In this document: piece after piece, positions 51,303 through 63,054 of the stretch
Layout of the letters: each line of letters starts with the position of its first letter
Numbering within the stretch: position 1 is the stretch's first letter
Source of the DNA: Rubrivivax sp.
GTDB lineage: Bacteria; Pseudomonadota; Gammaproteobacteria; Burkholderiales; Burkholderiaceae_C
Length of the DNA: 64,000 nt
Direction: 5' to 3'
Assembly (NCBI GenBank): GCA_027484825.1
Contig: JAIXSE010000021.1
Span: forward strand, 372,001-436,000
Position numbers and translations under genes: made by a program
The notes under the pieces: generated by a model
Told to the model about the DNA's origin: nothing
What the model saw: the letters and a program-made list of their open reading frames with translations, nothing else
Databases searched by the model: none

Positions 51303-51962
51303 ATGGGAAGCCACACCATCCTCGCCAAGCTCTCCGACTGGTTCCTCGGTCCGCCTCGATTCAGAGTCCCAGTAGATGCAGGAAGTCCCAACTTTCGGGT
51401 CCGCTTGCTTCGGCCCGATGACTACGCGATTTGCGAGGAGATCTATCGCTTGAATGAGGTCAAGCATTTCCCTGGCGGCTTCCTTGAGAAGTTCGTCAGC
51501 GCATTGAAGTCGCCTCGGCATGTTTTCCTCGTTGCGGAGGTTGATGGAAGAGTCCGCGCTGTTGCCGGCTTCTCTATGCCAGCGAATCTATCGCACTGCA
51601 TCACCTGGTTGGCCTTCGGCATGGTGCACCCTGAGTCAAAGGGTGTTGGGCTTGGCACCACCCTACTGCTTTCCCGTCTTGCCGCATTGCCGCAGTCACA
51701 TACGCCGTGCACCGTCGTGATGACATCTGTTGGTGGCTCAAACACCTTCTACGAACGGTTCGGATTTAGGTATTTCCAGGTCCCGCCGAAATTCAACGAG
51801 TATGGATTCGATCATTACCGGGTCCACTTGTCGCTGGGCGACAGGATCAGGTGCGAGCAAAGTCTTCGCGGAATACAAGTCGCCGAGGACGAGATTCGCG
51901 CCGCCTCAGAGGCTGCGCGCTTGGCATCCTTTGCGACAGCCGCACCGTCCCAGTTTGCTTAG
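51303..51962 (+). CDS. GNAT-family N-acetyltransferase
   Basis: 219 residues from the ATG at 51303. The fold is clear: NFRVRLLRPDDYAICEEIYRLNE, the beta strands HVFLVAEVDGRVRAVAGFSM, the acetyl-CoA motif HPESKGVGLGTTLLLSRLAAL (V-G-L-G-T in the pyrophosphate loop), and NTFYERFGFRYFQ. It transfers an acetyl group to an unknown amine. Lower GC and its position among IS elements and cassettes suggest horizontal acquisition. Confidence 0.82.
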   Translation: MGSHTILAKLSDWFLGPPRFRVPVDAGSPNFRVRLLRPDDYAICEEIYRLNEVKHFPGGFLEKFVSALKSPRHVFLVAEVDGRVRAVAGFSMPANLSHCITWLAFGMVHPESKGVGLGTTLLLSRLAALPQSHTPCTVVMTSVGGSNTFYERFGFRYFQVPPKFNEYGFDHYRVHLSLGDRIRCEQSLRGIQVAEDEIRAASEAARLASFATAAPSQFA

Positions 51963-52365
51963 TCAGAGACTTTCCGGTGCCTGCGTCTGTTGTAGATCGA
52001 ATGCAGGCATCGACGGCAGCGCTCGGCGAATGTCCGGTTCGTGGCAGGGTATCTCGGTACCTCGAAGGGCCGCTCGTGGTGGAAAGCTGTCGCCCGTCAT
52101 GTTGGTAGCGGACGGCCGCAATCAGCCTGAAGCTGCAGCAGCTATGCAGCGGAAGCGTAAGCGGCTGGCGAAGTCATCTTGACATCTGGGCGACGCCAAA
52201 CCAGTGTGTGTTCAGGTGGCTCTATGATCATCACTTCGGTATGGAAGGACGCGCATTGAGAGCGCCTTCATCGGCTGACTCAGCGATGCAGGCGCGCAGC
52301 ACTGCGTCTTTGCGAATTATCTAGCTAGTACATCGGCCGTCTAGAAACAACAAGCACAACGCAGC
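51963..52365. other. Non-coding stretch with a dispersed motif
   Basis: No supported gene in about 400 bp. It contains ATCAGCCTGAAGCTGC at 52121-52136, identical to 55641-55656. The rest has scattered frames with frameshift-like breaks and may be a decayed cassette. A promoter for the downstream LRR gene presumably lies near 52300. Confidence 0.4.
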
Positions 52366-53388
52366 ATGATCAGTTCAATCGAGATCGGCGGACAGCGGGT
52401 CCCAGCCATCGAATCGCCCGAGGGCCTCACCCTCACCCCCGACCAGTACGTTTCGCTCAGCGACCTCAGCGAGTTCCCGGCCCAGGTGCGGGTCATCGCC
52501 GGGTCGCTGCACCTGCACAACGGCAGCCTGCGCAGCCTGCCCTCGCCGCTCACCATCAAGGGCGACCTGGACATCTACAGCTGCCCGGACCTCGCGCTGC
52601 CCGACCACCTGGAAGTGACCGGCGACCTGATGCTCACCAACAGCGAAATCCGCAGCGAGGTTCTGCCCACCGGCCTGGTGGTGGGCGGCGGCCTCTTCAT
52701 CGGGGACTGTCAGTTCCGCGCCCTGCCGCCCGACCTGCGCGTGGGCCGCAGCATCGTGGCCAAAGACAGCAAGCTTGAAGTTCTGCCTGAGGCGCTCACG
52801 CTGTCGGGCTCGCTGGACATCAGCGGCACCGCCATCTCCCGACTGCCCGCGCAGCTCGATATCGGCAGCGCCCTGGTCGCCACTCATTGCCCCATCGCGG
52901 AAATTCCGGCCCAGTCCAAGGTGGGCGAAAGCCTGGACATCCGCGGCACGCGCATCACCCGCCTGCCCGACACGCTGGGGCTGCGCGGTGACCTATTCGT
53001 CTCCGACACCGGTATCACCAGCCTGCCTGAAAAGCTGCACCTGTCCTCCCTGGACATTACCAACACCCCCATCACGCACCTGCCCGAATCCACTCGGGTG
53101 CACGGCAGCCTGTGGGCCAATGGCACACAGATTAAGCGGCTACCGGCAGGCCTGGCGCAGCTAGATACGCTCGCCCTCAACGGCAGCGCCATCGAAGAGC
53201 TGCCAGAGAATCTGCGCGTGCAGCTCGACCTGCACCTGGCCGACAGCGCCATCCGCAAGCTGCCCGCAAAAATAGACGTGGGCGGAACCGTCTACCTGGG
53301 CGGCACCGGTGTGGCTCGCACCCGCGTGCCCAAGAACAGCCGCACGGGTAAGCCGCTTGATATCAACTGGGACTGGCGGCCTGCGTGA
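52366..53388 (+). CDS. Leucine-rich-repeat-like protein
   Basis: 340 residues from the ATG at 52366. Almost the whole chain is a regular 19-21-residue repeat of the type LPxxLxVxGxLxIxxTxIxx (for example ISRLPAQLDIGSALVATHCPI, ITRLPDTLGLRGDLFVSDTGI, IKRLPAGLAQLDTLALNGSAI), about 13 copies, with no signal peptide. Repeats of this Leu-Pro type occur in bacterial LRR proteins including IpaH-like effectors, but no E3-ligase domain is attached here. Likely a protein-interaction solenoid; the partner is unknown. Confidence 0.75.
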   Translation: MISSIEIGGQRVPAIESPEGLTLTPDQYVSLSDLSEFPAQVRVIAGSLHLHNGSLRSLPSPLTIKGDLDIYSCPDLALPDHLEVTGDLMLTNSEIRSEVLPTGLVVGGGLFIGDCQFRALPPDLRVGRSIVAKDSKLEVLPEALTLSGSLDISGTAISRLPAQLDIGSALVATHCPIAEIPAQSKVGESLDIRGTRITRLPDTLGLRGDLFVSDTGITSLPEKLHLSSLDITNTPITHLPESTRVHGSLWANGTQIKRLPAGLAQLDTLALNGSAIEELPENLRVQLDLHLADSAIRKLPAKIDVGGTVYLGGTGVARTRVPKNSRTGKPLDINWDWRPA

Positions 53389-53490
53389 AACTGCCCAGCG
53401 CGTGCCTGGCCTCGACCCTCTAACGTGTCATACATCAATCGTAAAGGGCGGCAAATTAAAGTGCGCGAACGGTAGACCTTGGGGGGGTGA

Positions 53491-53897
53491 TTACGCAATG
53501 GCGTCGGTAGGCCGCCAAAGGTGGGGCAGCAGCTCGTCGATGTCGCGTGCCTTGTGAGTTGGCAGCCGCGTGAGCACGTCCTTCAGATAGCCGTAGGGGC
53601 CATGGCCATTGAGCTTTGCAGATTGGATCAAGCTGGTGATTGCGGCTTCGCGTTGGCCAGCCAGTAACGTCCCGGCGAACAGCCAGTTGCGCCGCCCTGT
53701 GGCCCAGGTCCTGATCTACTGCTCATCATGGTTGTTGTCGATGGGCAGTGCCGGATCGTCCAGGTACCGCGTCCATGCCGCCCAGCGCTTGAGGCTGTAG
53801 TCGATCGCCCTGGCCGTTGCACCGCCGTCCACAACCTTCGTTCGCTGGGCGGTAAGCCAGGCGTGCAACGCCAGCGTGATCGGCCTGAGGTTGCCTC
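53491..53897 (-). pseudogene. IS66 transposase C-terminal remnant
   Basis: Minus-strand translation gives PITLALHAWLTAQRTKVVDGGATARAIDYSLKRW, then YLDDPALPIDNNHDEQ, a TAG stop, then IRTWATGRRNWLFAGTLLAGQREAAITSLIQSAKLNGHGPYGYLKDVLTRLPTHKARDIDELLPHLW. This is the C-terminal third of an IS66-type TnpC with a nonsense codon at the usual WVENQIRPWA position. The N-terminal two-thirds are missing; an IS3 remnant abuts at about 53.9 kb. Confidence 0.85.
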
Positions 53898-53924
53898 TGA
53901 GAACCGGAGTGCATAGCCCGATCA

Positions 53925-54661
53925 TCAAGCGGCAGATTGTCGCTGCGACGCAAGCCAGCGTTGCTCGAATTGCATCGGGCTGAGATAGCCCAGCGCCGAA
54001 TGTAGTCTCGAATGGTTGTAGAAGGCGAGCCAATCCAGCACGACCTGGCGGGCCTGCTTGTGTGTGGCGAACCGGCGCCCCTGGACGCAGGTTGTCTTGA
54101 GTCGTCCCCACAGACTCTCGGTTGGAGCGTTGTCCCAGCAGTTACCCTTGCGGGACATTGAACTGCGGATGCCCCAGGCCTTGAGGGTGTCCTGGAAGTC
54201 TCGGCTGCAATATTGACTGCCACGATCGCTGTGGAAGGTCAGGCCGTCTGCGGGTTTGCGTCGGAAGCAGGCCATCAGCAAAGCGTCCTTGACCAGGGCG
54301 GAGTGCATGTGAGGCTGCAGGCTCCAAGAGCCTCGGATACCGCACTCCGGCCGCTACACTCGCCGAAGGTGTTGCAATGACCGTCTGAATTCACCGCGGC
54401 TTTTTTCAAGATGTCGCGCTCCATCTTGAGCTTGGCCACTTCCTTTTTCAGCCGCTCGATCTCGGCCTGCTCGGGCTTCATCACGCCTTTGCCCGGGAAC
54501 GCGTGCTCGGGATCCTTGCCGATCTCCTTGACCTACGTCCTGACCATCGTCTCGCGATCGTCCAGATCACGCGCGGCCTGCGCGATCGACACGCCTCGTT
54601 CTGTCACCAGCTTGACCGCCTCGACCTTGAACTCCCGGCTGAAACGCCGTCTCGTTGCCAA
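53925..54661 (-). pseudogene. Decayed IS3-family transposase (orfA with stop, orfB 5' part missing)
   Basis: OrfA reads ATRRRFSREFKVEAVKLVTERGVSIAQAARDLDDRETMVRT, then an in-frame TAG at 54535-54533, then VKEIGKDPEHAFPGKGVMKPEQAEIERLKKEVAKLKMERDILKKAA. OrfB resumes only at its catalytic half, LTFHSDRGSQYCSRDFQDTLKAWGIRSSMSRKGNCWDNAPTESLWGRLK, to HSALGYLSPMQFEQRW. About 150 residues of orfB are deleted between them. Confidence 0.85.
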
Positions 54662-54920
54662 AACCCACCTCCGGTTCCATCTTCCACCTTAACAAGGCGT
54701 CTTTGGAATCGGCAGCAGCCCACTCGACCCGGTGCTGTCTGCCAATCAGATACCGCAGGCCGCTCGAAAGCTGCTGCTCAACGATGTAGGTGAACTGACT
54801 GCTTGCCGCTCACGCCCAAGTTATTGAGCAGGAGCCCAACTGAAAGTTCACCCTGATACTTTGAGTCGTTTCGAACGCGGGGGAAACCCGAGGTCATCCC
54901 TACTACTGATGTTGGACGTG

Positions 54921-54942
54921 GCCTGCCTGCTTGCAGGCAGGC
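54921..54942. repeat. Perfect 10-bp inverted repeat
   Basis: GCCTGCCTGC-TT-GCAGGCAGGC forms a strong hairpin 45 bp upstream of the gene at 54988, in an otherwise non-coding 300-bp stretch (54662-54987). No T-run follows, so it is not an ordinary terminator. Confidence 0.7.
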
Positions 54943-54987
54943 GCTCCACGAGCTGCAATCGAATACCACATCGTATAGGGAGTGACC

Positions 54988-55437
54988 ATGCACGTAATTG
55001 TCGAATTTTTCAGGCTTGGTGCTTGCGGCTATTGTGCGCGACAGTCATTCTCGATTTCGATGTACCTCGCCGTCGTCGCAGCTGTAGCCGGGTTAGCACT
55101 AGGCACGAAAAGCACCGTGACTATGTGGGCTACGTTGGCTGCTGGTCTTGGTGCTCTCCTTTGGGTAAGTCATTTGATTGCTTACAGTTTCAGATCCACA
55201 CGTCAGGCTATCGAGCAGGGCATGGTGGAACGGCGAATGGCCGTAAGGCACCTCATCAAGTCAGTAGTGGTAGTCGGCGCCATTACAGCGCTGCCGGTAG
55301 CGTGGGCGCAGACCTTTAAGTGCCCAGAGGGCAGTCACGCGTGTGGCACCAAGGAAGGCAAGTGGTGCTGCATGAATGGCTATGGCTGTTGCAACAAGAA
55401 GCCACATTGTGCTTCTGCAGGCATGCGGTGCCCATAG
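54988..55437 (+). CDS. Small membrane protein with cysteine-rich C-terminus
   Basis: 149 residues from the ATG at 54988, six bases after GGGAG. The N-terminus has FFRLGACGYCARQSF with a CxxC. Two hydrophobic segments follow (SMYLAVVAAVAGLALG and MWATLAAGLGALLWVSHLIAYSF), and a third ends like a signal peptide (HLIKSVVVVGAITALPVAWAQ). The last 40 residues are cysteine-rich: FKCPEGSHACGTKEGKWCCMNGYGCCNKKPHCA, eight or more cysteines, looking like a small disulfide knot exported to the periplasm. Family unknown; it might be a fusion of a membrane protein and a cysteine-rich secreted peptide. Confidence 0.6.
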   Translation: MHVIVEFFRLGACGYCARQSFSISMYLAVVAAVAGLALGTKSTVTMWATLAAGLGALLWVSHLIAYSFRSTRQAIEQGMVERRMAVRHLIKSVVVVGAITALPVAWAQTFKCPEGSHACGTKEGKWCCMNGYGCCNKKPHCASAGMRCP

Positions 55438-55698
55438 TGGGTCTCCCAAATCTCTTGGCACTCCCTGCCCGGAGCAGTCGATTGATTGTGCAAAGGGGCG
55501 CCATGCGCCCGTTACCTACAGGTGTGCGTCGCGGAGGGGCGTGTTGGTGTCTACCGGGAAGCTGCCGCTCGACGGTGCTGAGATCGAGTGACCGATGTCA
55601 GACGGAGCAGCCTTTCACGCTGCCGGGGCCATTGACAGAGATCAGCCTGAAGCTGCTATCTGTGAAATGAGCCCACTTCGCAGCGAAGCGTCTTCAAA

Positions 55699-56007
55699 AT
55701 GATCGACGTGAACCCTCCGCTCATCAACCCTGCCGGTCGCCCGCACCTCCGATGTCTGAAGTGTCGAACCCACCTGGTTTGGCCCACGGAATTGGAGAGC
55801 GTAGATTTGGCCAAACTCTGCGAGATCGCCCATCGTGATCCCCTGGAGGCCGCCACTTTTGCAGAGACCGTTCTCGGCTTGGCGCCTAGGGCAGCGAAGG
55901 CCCTCGCGTTGCATGTGTCCGAGAGGGGCGCTTTTCACAACTGCGGGCGCGCGGTCGTTGCGGGCGCTTCGCTGTGCGTCTGCAAGTCGGTCAATCTCAA
56001 CTGGTAA
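55699..56007 (+). CDS. Small cysteine-rich (zinc-binding?) protein
   Basis: 102 residues. Pairs of cysteines frame a helical middle: LRCLKCRTHLVWP at the N-terminus and HNCGRAVVAGASLCVCKSVNLNW at the C-terminus, an arrangement suited to one zinc ion. The centre, LAKLCEIAHRDPLEAATFAETVLGLAPRAAKALALHV, resembles the helical part of L7/L12-like domains, as in the gene at 47101-47484, so the two may be distant relatives. No ribosome site is obvious. Function unknown. Confidence 0.5.
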   Translation: MIDVNPPLINPAGRPHLRCLKCRTHLVWPTELESVDLAKLCEIAHRDPLEAATFAETVLGLAPRAAKALALHVSERGAFHNCGRAVVAGASLCVCKSVNLNW

Positions 56008-56115
56008 TCGGCGCCGGGTCTCAGACTGAGTACCCGCCCGCCGCATGACTCACGCAGCCAGCGCCAATCGTCCAACGGCAGCAAAAGAGACCCCCCAAAA
56101 ACCAGCCCCACCCAC

Positions 56116-56149
56116 AAAAAGGCCCGCAGGACCAAAGTCTCTGCGGGCC
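56116..56149 (-). terminator. Intrinsic terminator of the M4 protease gene
   Basis: GGCCCGCAG (56121-56129) pairs with CTGCGGGCC (56141-56149). On the minus strand the stem is followed by TTTTT (56120-56116), 45 bases after the protease stop. Confidence 0.85.
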
Positions 56150-56193
56150 TTCGCAGGTCTGCACCTGCCGTGATCCGACGTGCTCTGTCGTGA

Positions 56194-58430
<2,237 letters not shown>

Positions 58431-61121
58431 TCAGTCGCTCGCCGCGGCCGCGTCGATGTAGGGCGCCGTCACCGACCCCTTGGCCTTCGCCACCTGCTGC
58501 GGCGTTCCGGCTGCCACGATGCGTCCGCCCGCCTGTCCAGCGCCCGGGCCCAGGTCGACCACCCAGTCCGCCTGCGCCACGACGCGCATGTCGTGCTCCA
58601 CCACCACCACGCTGTGACCGGCCTCGACCAGGTCATTGAGCTGCGCCATCAGCCTGTCCACGTCGGACGGATGCAGCCCGGTGGTCGGCTCGTCCAGCAC
58701 ATACAGGGTGTGGCCCCGCGCCGATCGCTGCAGCTCGGTCACCAGCTTGATGCGCTGGGCCTCGCCGCCGGAGAGCTCGGTGGCGGGCTGGCCCAGCCGC
58801 AGGTAGCCCAGGCCGATGCCCTGCAGCAGCCCAAGCGGTCGAGCCAGGGACGGTTCGTCCGCGAAAAACGCCAGCGCGGACTCCACCGTCATGCCCAGCA
58901 CATCGGCAATCGACTGGCCGCGCAAGCGCACCTTCAGCGTGGCCTCGTTGTAGCGGGCGCCATGGCAAGTGGGGCAGGGCGCAAACACGCTGGGCATGAA
59001 CAGCAGCTCCACGCTCACAAAGCCTTCCCCTTCACAGGTCTCGCAGCGCCCTTTGGCGACGTTGAAGGAGAAGCGTCCGGCATCGAATCGCCGCGAGCGC
59101 GCCGCCGGGGTGGCGGCAAACAGCTTGCGCACATGGTCAAACAGCCCGGTGTAGGTGGCCAGGTTGGAGCGGGGCGTGCGCCCGATCGGCTTTTGGTCCA
59201 CCTGCACCAGACGCCGGATGTGCTGGGCGCCGTCGCTGATGCGCCCGCCGGTGGCAGGGACGGGCTCGCTGTCCAGCGCCTCGTCTTCCTCCGCCGGGCT
59301 GGCCGTGTCCTGCCCCAGATGCTCGGACACCAGATCCACCAGCGCCCGGCTGATCAGCGACGACTTGCCCGAGCCGGAGATGCCCGTCACAGCGGTGAAC
59401 ACGCCCAGTGGGAATTCCGCAGCCAAGTCCACCAGGTTGTTCTGCGTGATGCCCGCCAGTCGCAGCCAGGCTTGCGGCGGGCGGGGCGTGCGCGTTGGCG
59501 CGCGGTCGCGGGCCTTGGCCGGAAACAGATGTGTGGCAGTGCTCGAGTCCTTCACCCCTCGCAGGCCTTCCACCGGCCCGCTGTAGAGCACCTGCCCGCC
59601 GCGCTCACCGGCCTGCGGCCCGACGTCGACGATCCAGTCGGCCTGACGCATCAGGGCCAGGTCGTGCTCCACCACATAGACGGAGTTGCCCGCCGCCTGG
59701 AGCTGGCGCAGGGCCGCCATCAGCGCTTCCCCGTCGGCAGGGTGCAGGCCGGCGGAGGGCTCGTCCAGCACGTAGATCACACCAAACAGGTTGGAGCAGA
59801 TCTGGGTGGCCAGTCGCAGCCGCTGCAGCTCGCCGGGCGACACGCTGGGCGTGGCCCGATCCAGCGACAGATGACCGAGCCCCAGCGTCAGCAGCGGCGC
59901 CAGGCGCATCAATACATCCGCCACGATGCGCTCGGCCGCGATGCGTTTTTCCTGGGAGGTGCCGGTGTGGCGCACCGCGCCCAGCCGCTGCGCCACCTCA
60001 GCCAGGGACAGCTGCGACAGGGTGCCGATGTCCAGCCCGTCGAAGGTCACCGAAAGCGCCTCGCGCTTGAGCCGCTTGCCGTCACACACCGGGCAGGCGC
60101 CGCCGATCATGTAGCGCGACACCCGGCGTTTCATCAGCGCGCTCTGGGTGGTGGCGAAGGTGTGCATCACATAGCGGCGGGCGCTGCTGAAGGTGCCCTG
60201 ATAGCTCGGCTCCATCTTGCGCTTGAGCGCGTCGCGCGTCTCGGCTGGGGTGAAGCCGGCATAGACCGGCACAGTGGGCTGCTCCTCGGTGAACAGGATC
60301 CAGTCCCGCGTCTTGCGCGGCAGATCGCGCCAGGGGGTGTCGACGTCGATGCCCAGCGTCACCAGGATGTCCCGCAGGTTCTGTCCGTGCCAGGCCGGCG
60401 GCCAGGCGGCCACAGCCCGCTCGCGGATTGTCAGGCTCGGGTCCGGCACCATCGACGCCTCCGTGACCTCATAAACACGGCCCAGGCCGTGGCAATGGGG
60501 GCAGGCGCCTTGCGGCGTGTTCGGCGAGAAGTCCTCCGCATAGAGCATCGGCTGCCCCGACGGATACCGGCCGGCCCGCGAATAGAGCATGCGCAGCAGC
60601 GAGGACAGCCCCGTCACGCTGCCGACTGAGGACCGCGCATTGGGCGTTCCGCGCTGCTGCTGCAGGGCTACCGCCGGCGGCAGGCCGTGAATGGCATCCA
60701 CTGCCGGGACACCGACCTGATCGATCAGGCGGCGGGCATAGGGCGCGACGGATTCAAAGTAACGGCGCTGGGCTTCGGCGTAGATCGTGCCGAAGGCCAG
60801 GGAGGATTTGCCGGAGCCGGAGACACCGGTGAAGGCCACCAGGGCGTCGCGCGGGATGTCGACGTCCACGTTCTTGAGGTTGTGCTCGCGGGCCCCGCGC
60901 ACCTGAACGCAGGCGGGGCGGTCCATGCCCATGCCCATGGTCGAGTGCAAGGAAGGCGCCTCCGCAGGAGACTTCGCTGAAGCCTTCCCTGACGCCTTCG
61001 CAGGCGATGCTGGGGGCGCACTGGCGGCACCGATGGCAATGGTGGCACTACCGGCACTACCGGCACTGGCAGCCTTTGCGCCACGAGCGGTGCGTGAAGA
61101 ACGGGTCGAGTCTTTCGGCAA
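58431..61121 (-). CDS. UvrA-like excision-type ABC ATPase lacking the UvrB-binding domain
   Basis: 896 residues from a TTG at 61121 (AGGTG upstream); an ATG at 60938 would remove a 61-residue Ala/Ser/Lys-rich lead. Two ABC modules are seen: Walker [21 protein letters not shown] and [19 protein letters not shown], signatures [13 protein letters not shown] and [13 protein letters not shown], and Walker [15 protein letters not shown] and [16 protein letters not shown]. Zinc fingers are [16 protein letters not shown] and [16 protein letters not shown]. Between [10 protein letters not shown] and the first zinc module the roughly 100-residue UvrB-interaction domain of classical UvrA is missing, as in UvrA2/class II forms. 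It may act in DNA-lesion or drug tolerance apart from UvrBC. Confidence 0.88.
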   Translation of the reverse strand: MPKDSTRSSRTARGAKAASAGSAGSATIAIGAASAPPASPAKASGKASAKSPAEAPSLHSTMGMGMDRPACVQVRGAREHNLKNVDVDIPRDALVAFTGVSGSGKSSLAFGTIYAEAQRRYFESVAPYARRLIDQVGVPAVDAIHGLPPAVALQQQRGTPNARSSVGSVTGLSSLLRMLYSRAGRYPSGQPMLYAEDFSPNTPQGACPHCHGLGRVYEVTEASMVPDPSLTIRERAVAAWPPAWHGQNLRDILVTLGIDVDTPWRDLPRKTRDWILFTEEQPTVPVYAGFTPAETRDALKRKMEPSYQGTFSSARRYVMHTFATTQSALMKRRVSRYMIGGACPVCDGKRLKREALSVTFDGLDIGTLSQLSLAEVAQRLGAVRHTGTSQEKRIAAERIVADVLMRLAPLLTLGLGHLSLDRATPSVSPGELQRLRLATQICSNLFGVIYVLDEPSAGLHPADGEALMAALRQLQAAGNSVYVVEHDLALMRQADWIVDVGPQAGERGGQVLYSGPVEGLRGVKDSSTATHLFPAKARDRAPTRTPRPPQAWLRLAGITQNNLVDLAAEFPLGVFTAVTGISGSGKSSLISRALVDLVSEHLGQDTASPAEEDEALDSEPVPATGGRISDGAQHIRRLVQVDQKPIGRTPRSNLATYTGLFDHVRKLFAATPAARSRRFDAGRFSFNVAKGRCETCEGEGFVSVELLFMPSVFAPCPTCHGARYNEATLKVRLRGQSIADVLGMTVESALAFFADEPSLARPLGLLQGIGLGYLRLGQPATELSGGEAQRIKLVTELQRSARGHTLYVLDEPTTGLHPSDVDRLMAQLNDLVEAGHSVVVVEHDMRVVAQADWVVDLGPGAGQAGGRIVAAGTPQQVAKAKGSVTAPYIDAAAASD

Positions 61122-61226
61122 GGCGGCACCTGAAGAAAAGGGGAGCAGGAGTATCGGACCTGCGCCCCTTCAGCAAACCAGGTGCCCGCTGGGGCGGGCG
61201 ATCCACGCGCGATCCACGGGCGCGCC

Positions 61227-61270
61227 GCGTGCCCAACGCGTGCCCAACGCGTGCTCAACGCATGCCCGCT
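61227..61270. repeat. 11-bp tandem repeat, four units
   Basis: GCGTGCCCAAC occurs twice exactly, then GCGTGCTCAAC and GCATGCCCGCT, between the chemoreceptor stop and the UvrA-like start. Confidence 0.8.
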
Positions 61271-61278
61271 GCGTGCGG

Positions 61279-62853
61279 TCAGGACCCCCGCAGCTTGAAG
61301 ACCCGCACCGTCTGGGCCAACTGATCAGCCTGATGCCGCAGGCTGTCCGCCGCCGCTGCGCTTTGCTCCACCAGCGCCGCATTCTGCTGAGTGACCTGGT
61401 CCAGCTGCGTCACCGCATCACTGACCTGGCTGATGCCCGAGGTCTGCTCGGTGGTGGAATGAGAAATCTCGCCCAGCAGGTCATTGACCTTCTGCACCTG
61501 GGCCACGATGGCGGTCATGCTGCGGCCGGCCTCATCCACCAGCCGGGTGCCGACTTCCACCTTCTGTGAGCTGTCCTCGATCAACTGCTTGATCTCCTTG
61601 GCCGCACTGGCCGAGCGCTGCGCCAGCGTCCGCACTTCCGCGGCCACCACCGCAAAACCGCGGCCCTGTTCACCGGCGCGTGCCGCCTCCACCGCCGCAT
61701 TCAGCGCGAGGATGTTGGTCTGGAAGGCGATGCCGTCGATGACGCCGATGATGTCGGTGATGCGGCGTGAGGACGTGACGATGTCCTGCATCGTCGCCAC
61801 CACATTGCCCACCACCACGCCCCCGCCGGCTGCGGCGGAGGCCGCCTCACCGGCCAGCCGGGCCGCTTCCTGCGCCGTGTCGGCATTGCTGCGCACGGTG
61901 CTGGTCAGCTCTTCCATCGAGGCGGCGGTCTCCTCCAGATTGGCGGCCTGCTCCTCGGTCCGTTGGCTGAGATCGGCATTGCCGTTGGCGATCTCGCTGG
62001 AGCCGGTGGCGATGTTCTCGCTGCCCTGGCGCACCGTGCTGACGATGCGGGCCAGCGAGGTCTGCATGTGGCGGGTGGCGTCGAGCATTTCGCCGACTTC
62101 TCCGCGGCCGGTGGTGGGAATGTCCTGCGACAGGTCCCCATCGCCGATGGCTTTCACGGCCTGGGTGACCTGGCCCAGGGACTGGCGAATGCCCGCCACC
62201 AGCATCCAGGCCAGCAAGCCCAGCAGCACCAGGCCGGCGCCGCCGGAGACGATGGTGAGCCAGCGGTAGCCGTTGACCATCTGCAGGGCCTGCTCCGCCT
62301 GCTCCGCCGAACGGCGGGCCTGGTAGGCCACCATCTTCTCCGCCATGGCGTTGTACTTGTCCATCAGCGGCGCATAGCTGTTTTGCGCCAGCGTCTTGGC
62401 CTGGGCCAGATCGCCGCTCTTCTTCAGCGCCAGGGATTTGTCGCGCGCTTCCAGATACGGCTTGCGGGCCTCGCTGAGTTCTTCCAGGATGGCCAGGCCT
62501 TCGGGGGACTTTTCCAGCTCCACGTAGCGCTTCTGGGTCTCGGAAGTGTCCTTGGTGGTGGCGGCGATGGCGTCCTTGAAGTAGTTCTGCAGCTCGTCGC
62601 CGTCGGACATGATCACCGCAAAGACGCGGGTGGAATTGACGGCGATGTTGGTGCGCCAACGCTGCGCCAACTGCAGTCGCTCGACCTGCTCATTGGCGAC
62701 ATGGTCGATCGTGTCGCCCAGCTGGTTGACCCGGAACAGGCTGATGCCGCTCAGGCCCAGAAGGATGGCGGCGGCAATGGCCACAAGAAGCACGAACTGC
62801 TGGGCGATGCTGAATCGCGCGCCCAGACCGCCCACCGGTGAAGTGGTTCCCAA
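61279..62853 (-). CDS. Methyl-accepting chemotaxis protein (Tsr-like)
   Basis: 524 residues. TM1 (FVLLVAIAAAILLGLSGISLF) is followed by a four-helix-bundle periplasmic sensor of about 150 residues (MCP-type 4HB), TM2 (GYRWLTIVSGGAGLVLLGLLAWMLVAG), a HAMP domain, and a signalling bundle whose hairpin tip reads DGIAFQTNILALNAAVEAARAGEQGRGFAVVAAEVRTLAQRSA. Methylation helices are Glu/Gln-rich (SQRTEEQAANLEETAASMEELT). It ends without the CheR-docking pentapeptide. It reports to CheA/CheW; the ligand is unknown. No other chemotaxis genes are nearby. Confidence 0.93.
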   Translation of the reverse strand: MGTTSPVGGLGARFSIAQQFVLLVAIAAAILLGLSGISLFRVNQLGDTIDHVANEQVERLQLAQRWRTNIAVNSTRVFAVIMSDGDELQNYFKDAIAATTKDTSETQKRYVELEKSPEGLAILEELSEARKPYLEARDKSLALKKSGDLAQAKTLAQNSYAPLMDKYNAMAEKMVAYQARRSAEQAEQALQMVNGYRWLTIVSGGAGLVLLGLLAWMLVAGIRQSLGQVTQAVKAIGDGDLSQDIPTTGRGEVGEMLDATRHMQTSLARIVSTVRQGSENIATGSSEIANGNADLSQRTEEQAANLEETAASMEELTSTVRSNADTAQEAARLAGEAASAAAGGGVVVGNVVATMQDIVTSSRRITDIIGVIDGIAFQTNILALNAAVEAARAGEQGRGFAVVAAEVRTLAQRSASAAKEIKQLIEDSSQKVEVGTRLVDEAGRSMTAIVAQVQKVNDLLGEISHSTTEQTSGISQVSDAVTQLDQVTQQNAALVEQSAAAADSLRHQADQLAQTVRVFKLRGS

Positions 62854-63054
62854 GGTGATCTCCCCGGAAGCCTCCGAGAGGCTTCAAGACGATGCAAGCG
62901 GACGATCGGCGCTCGGTTGGCCGAGCCTGTCGTCCGTCATTTCTCCCTGACGTCCCATGTGCCTGATGGTACGCGGGCGATCATCGCCCGGGGTGGTTTC
63001 TTGTGCGTCCCACACCGGAGGGACGCGACAAAGGTCGCGTCCTGGCTCAGTCCG

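Noticed and set aside
62974-62990. CGGGCGA-TCA-TCGCCCG hairpin considered as the cfa terminator
   Set aside because: No T-run follows on the minus strand, so it was not listed as a feature.
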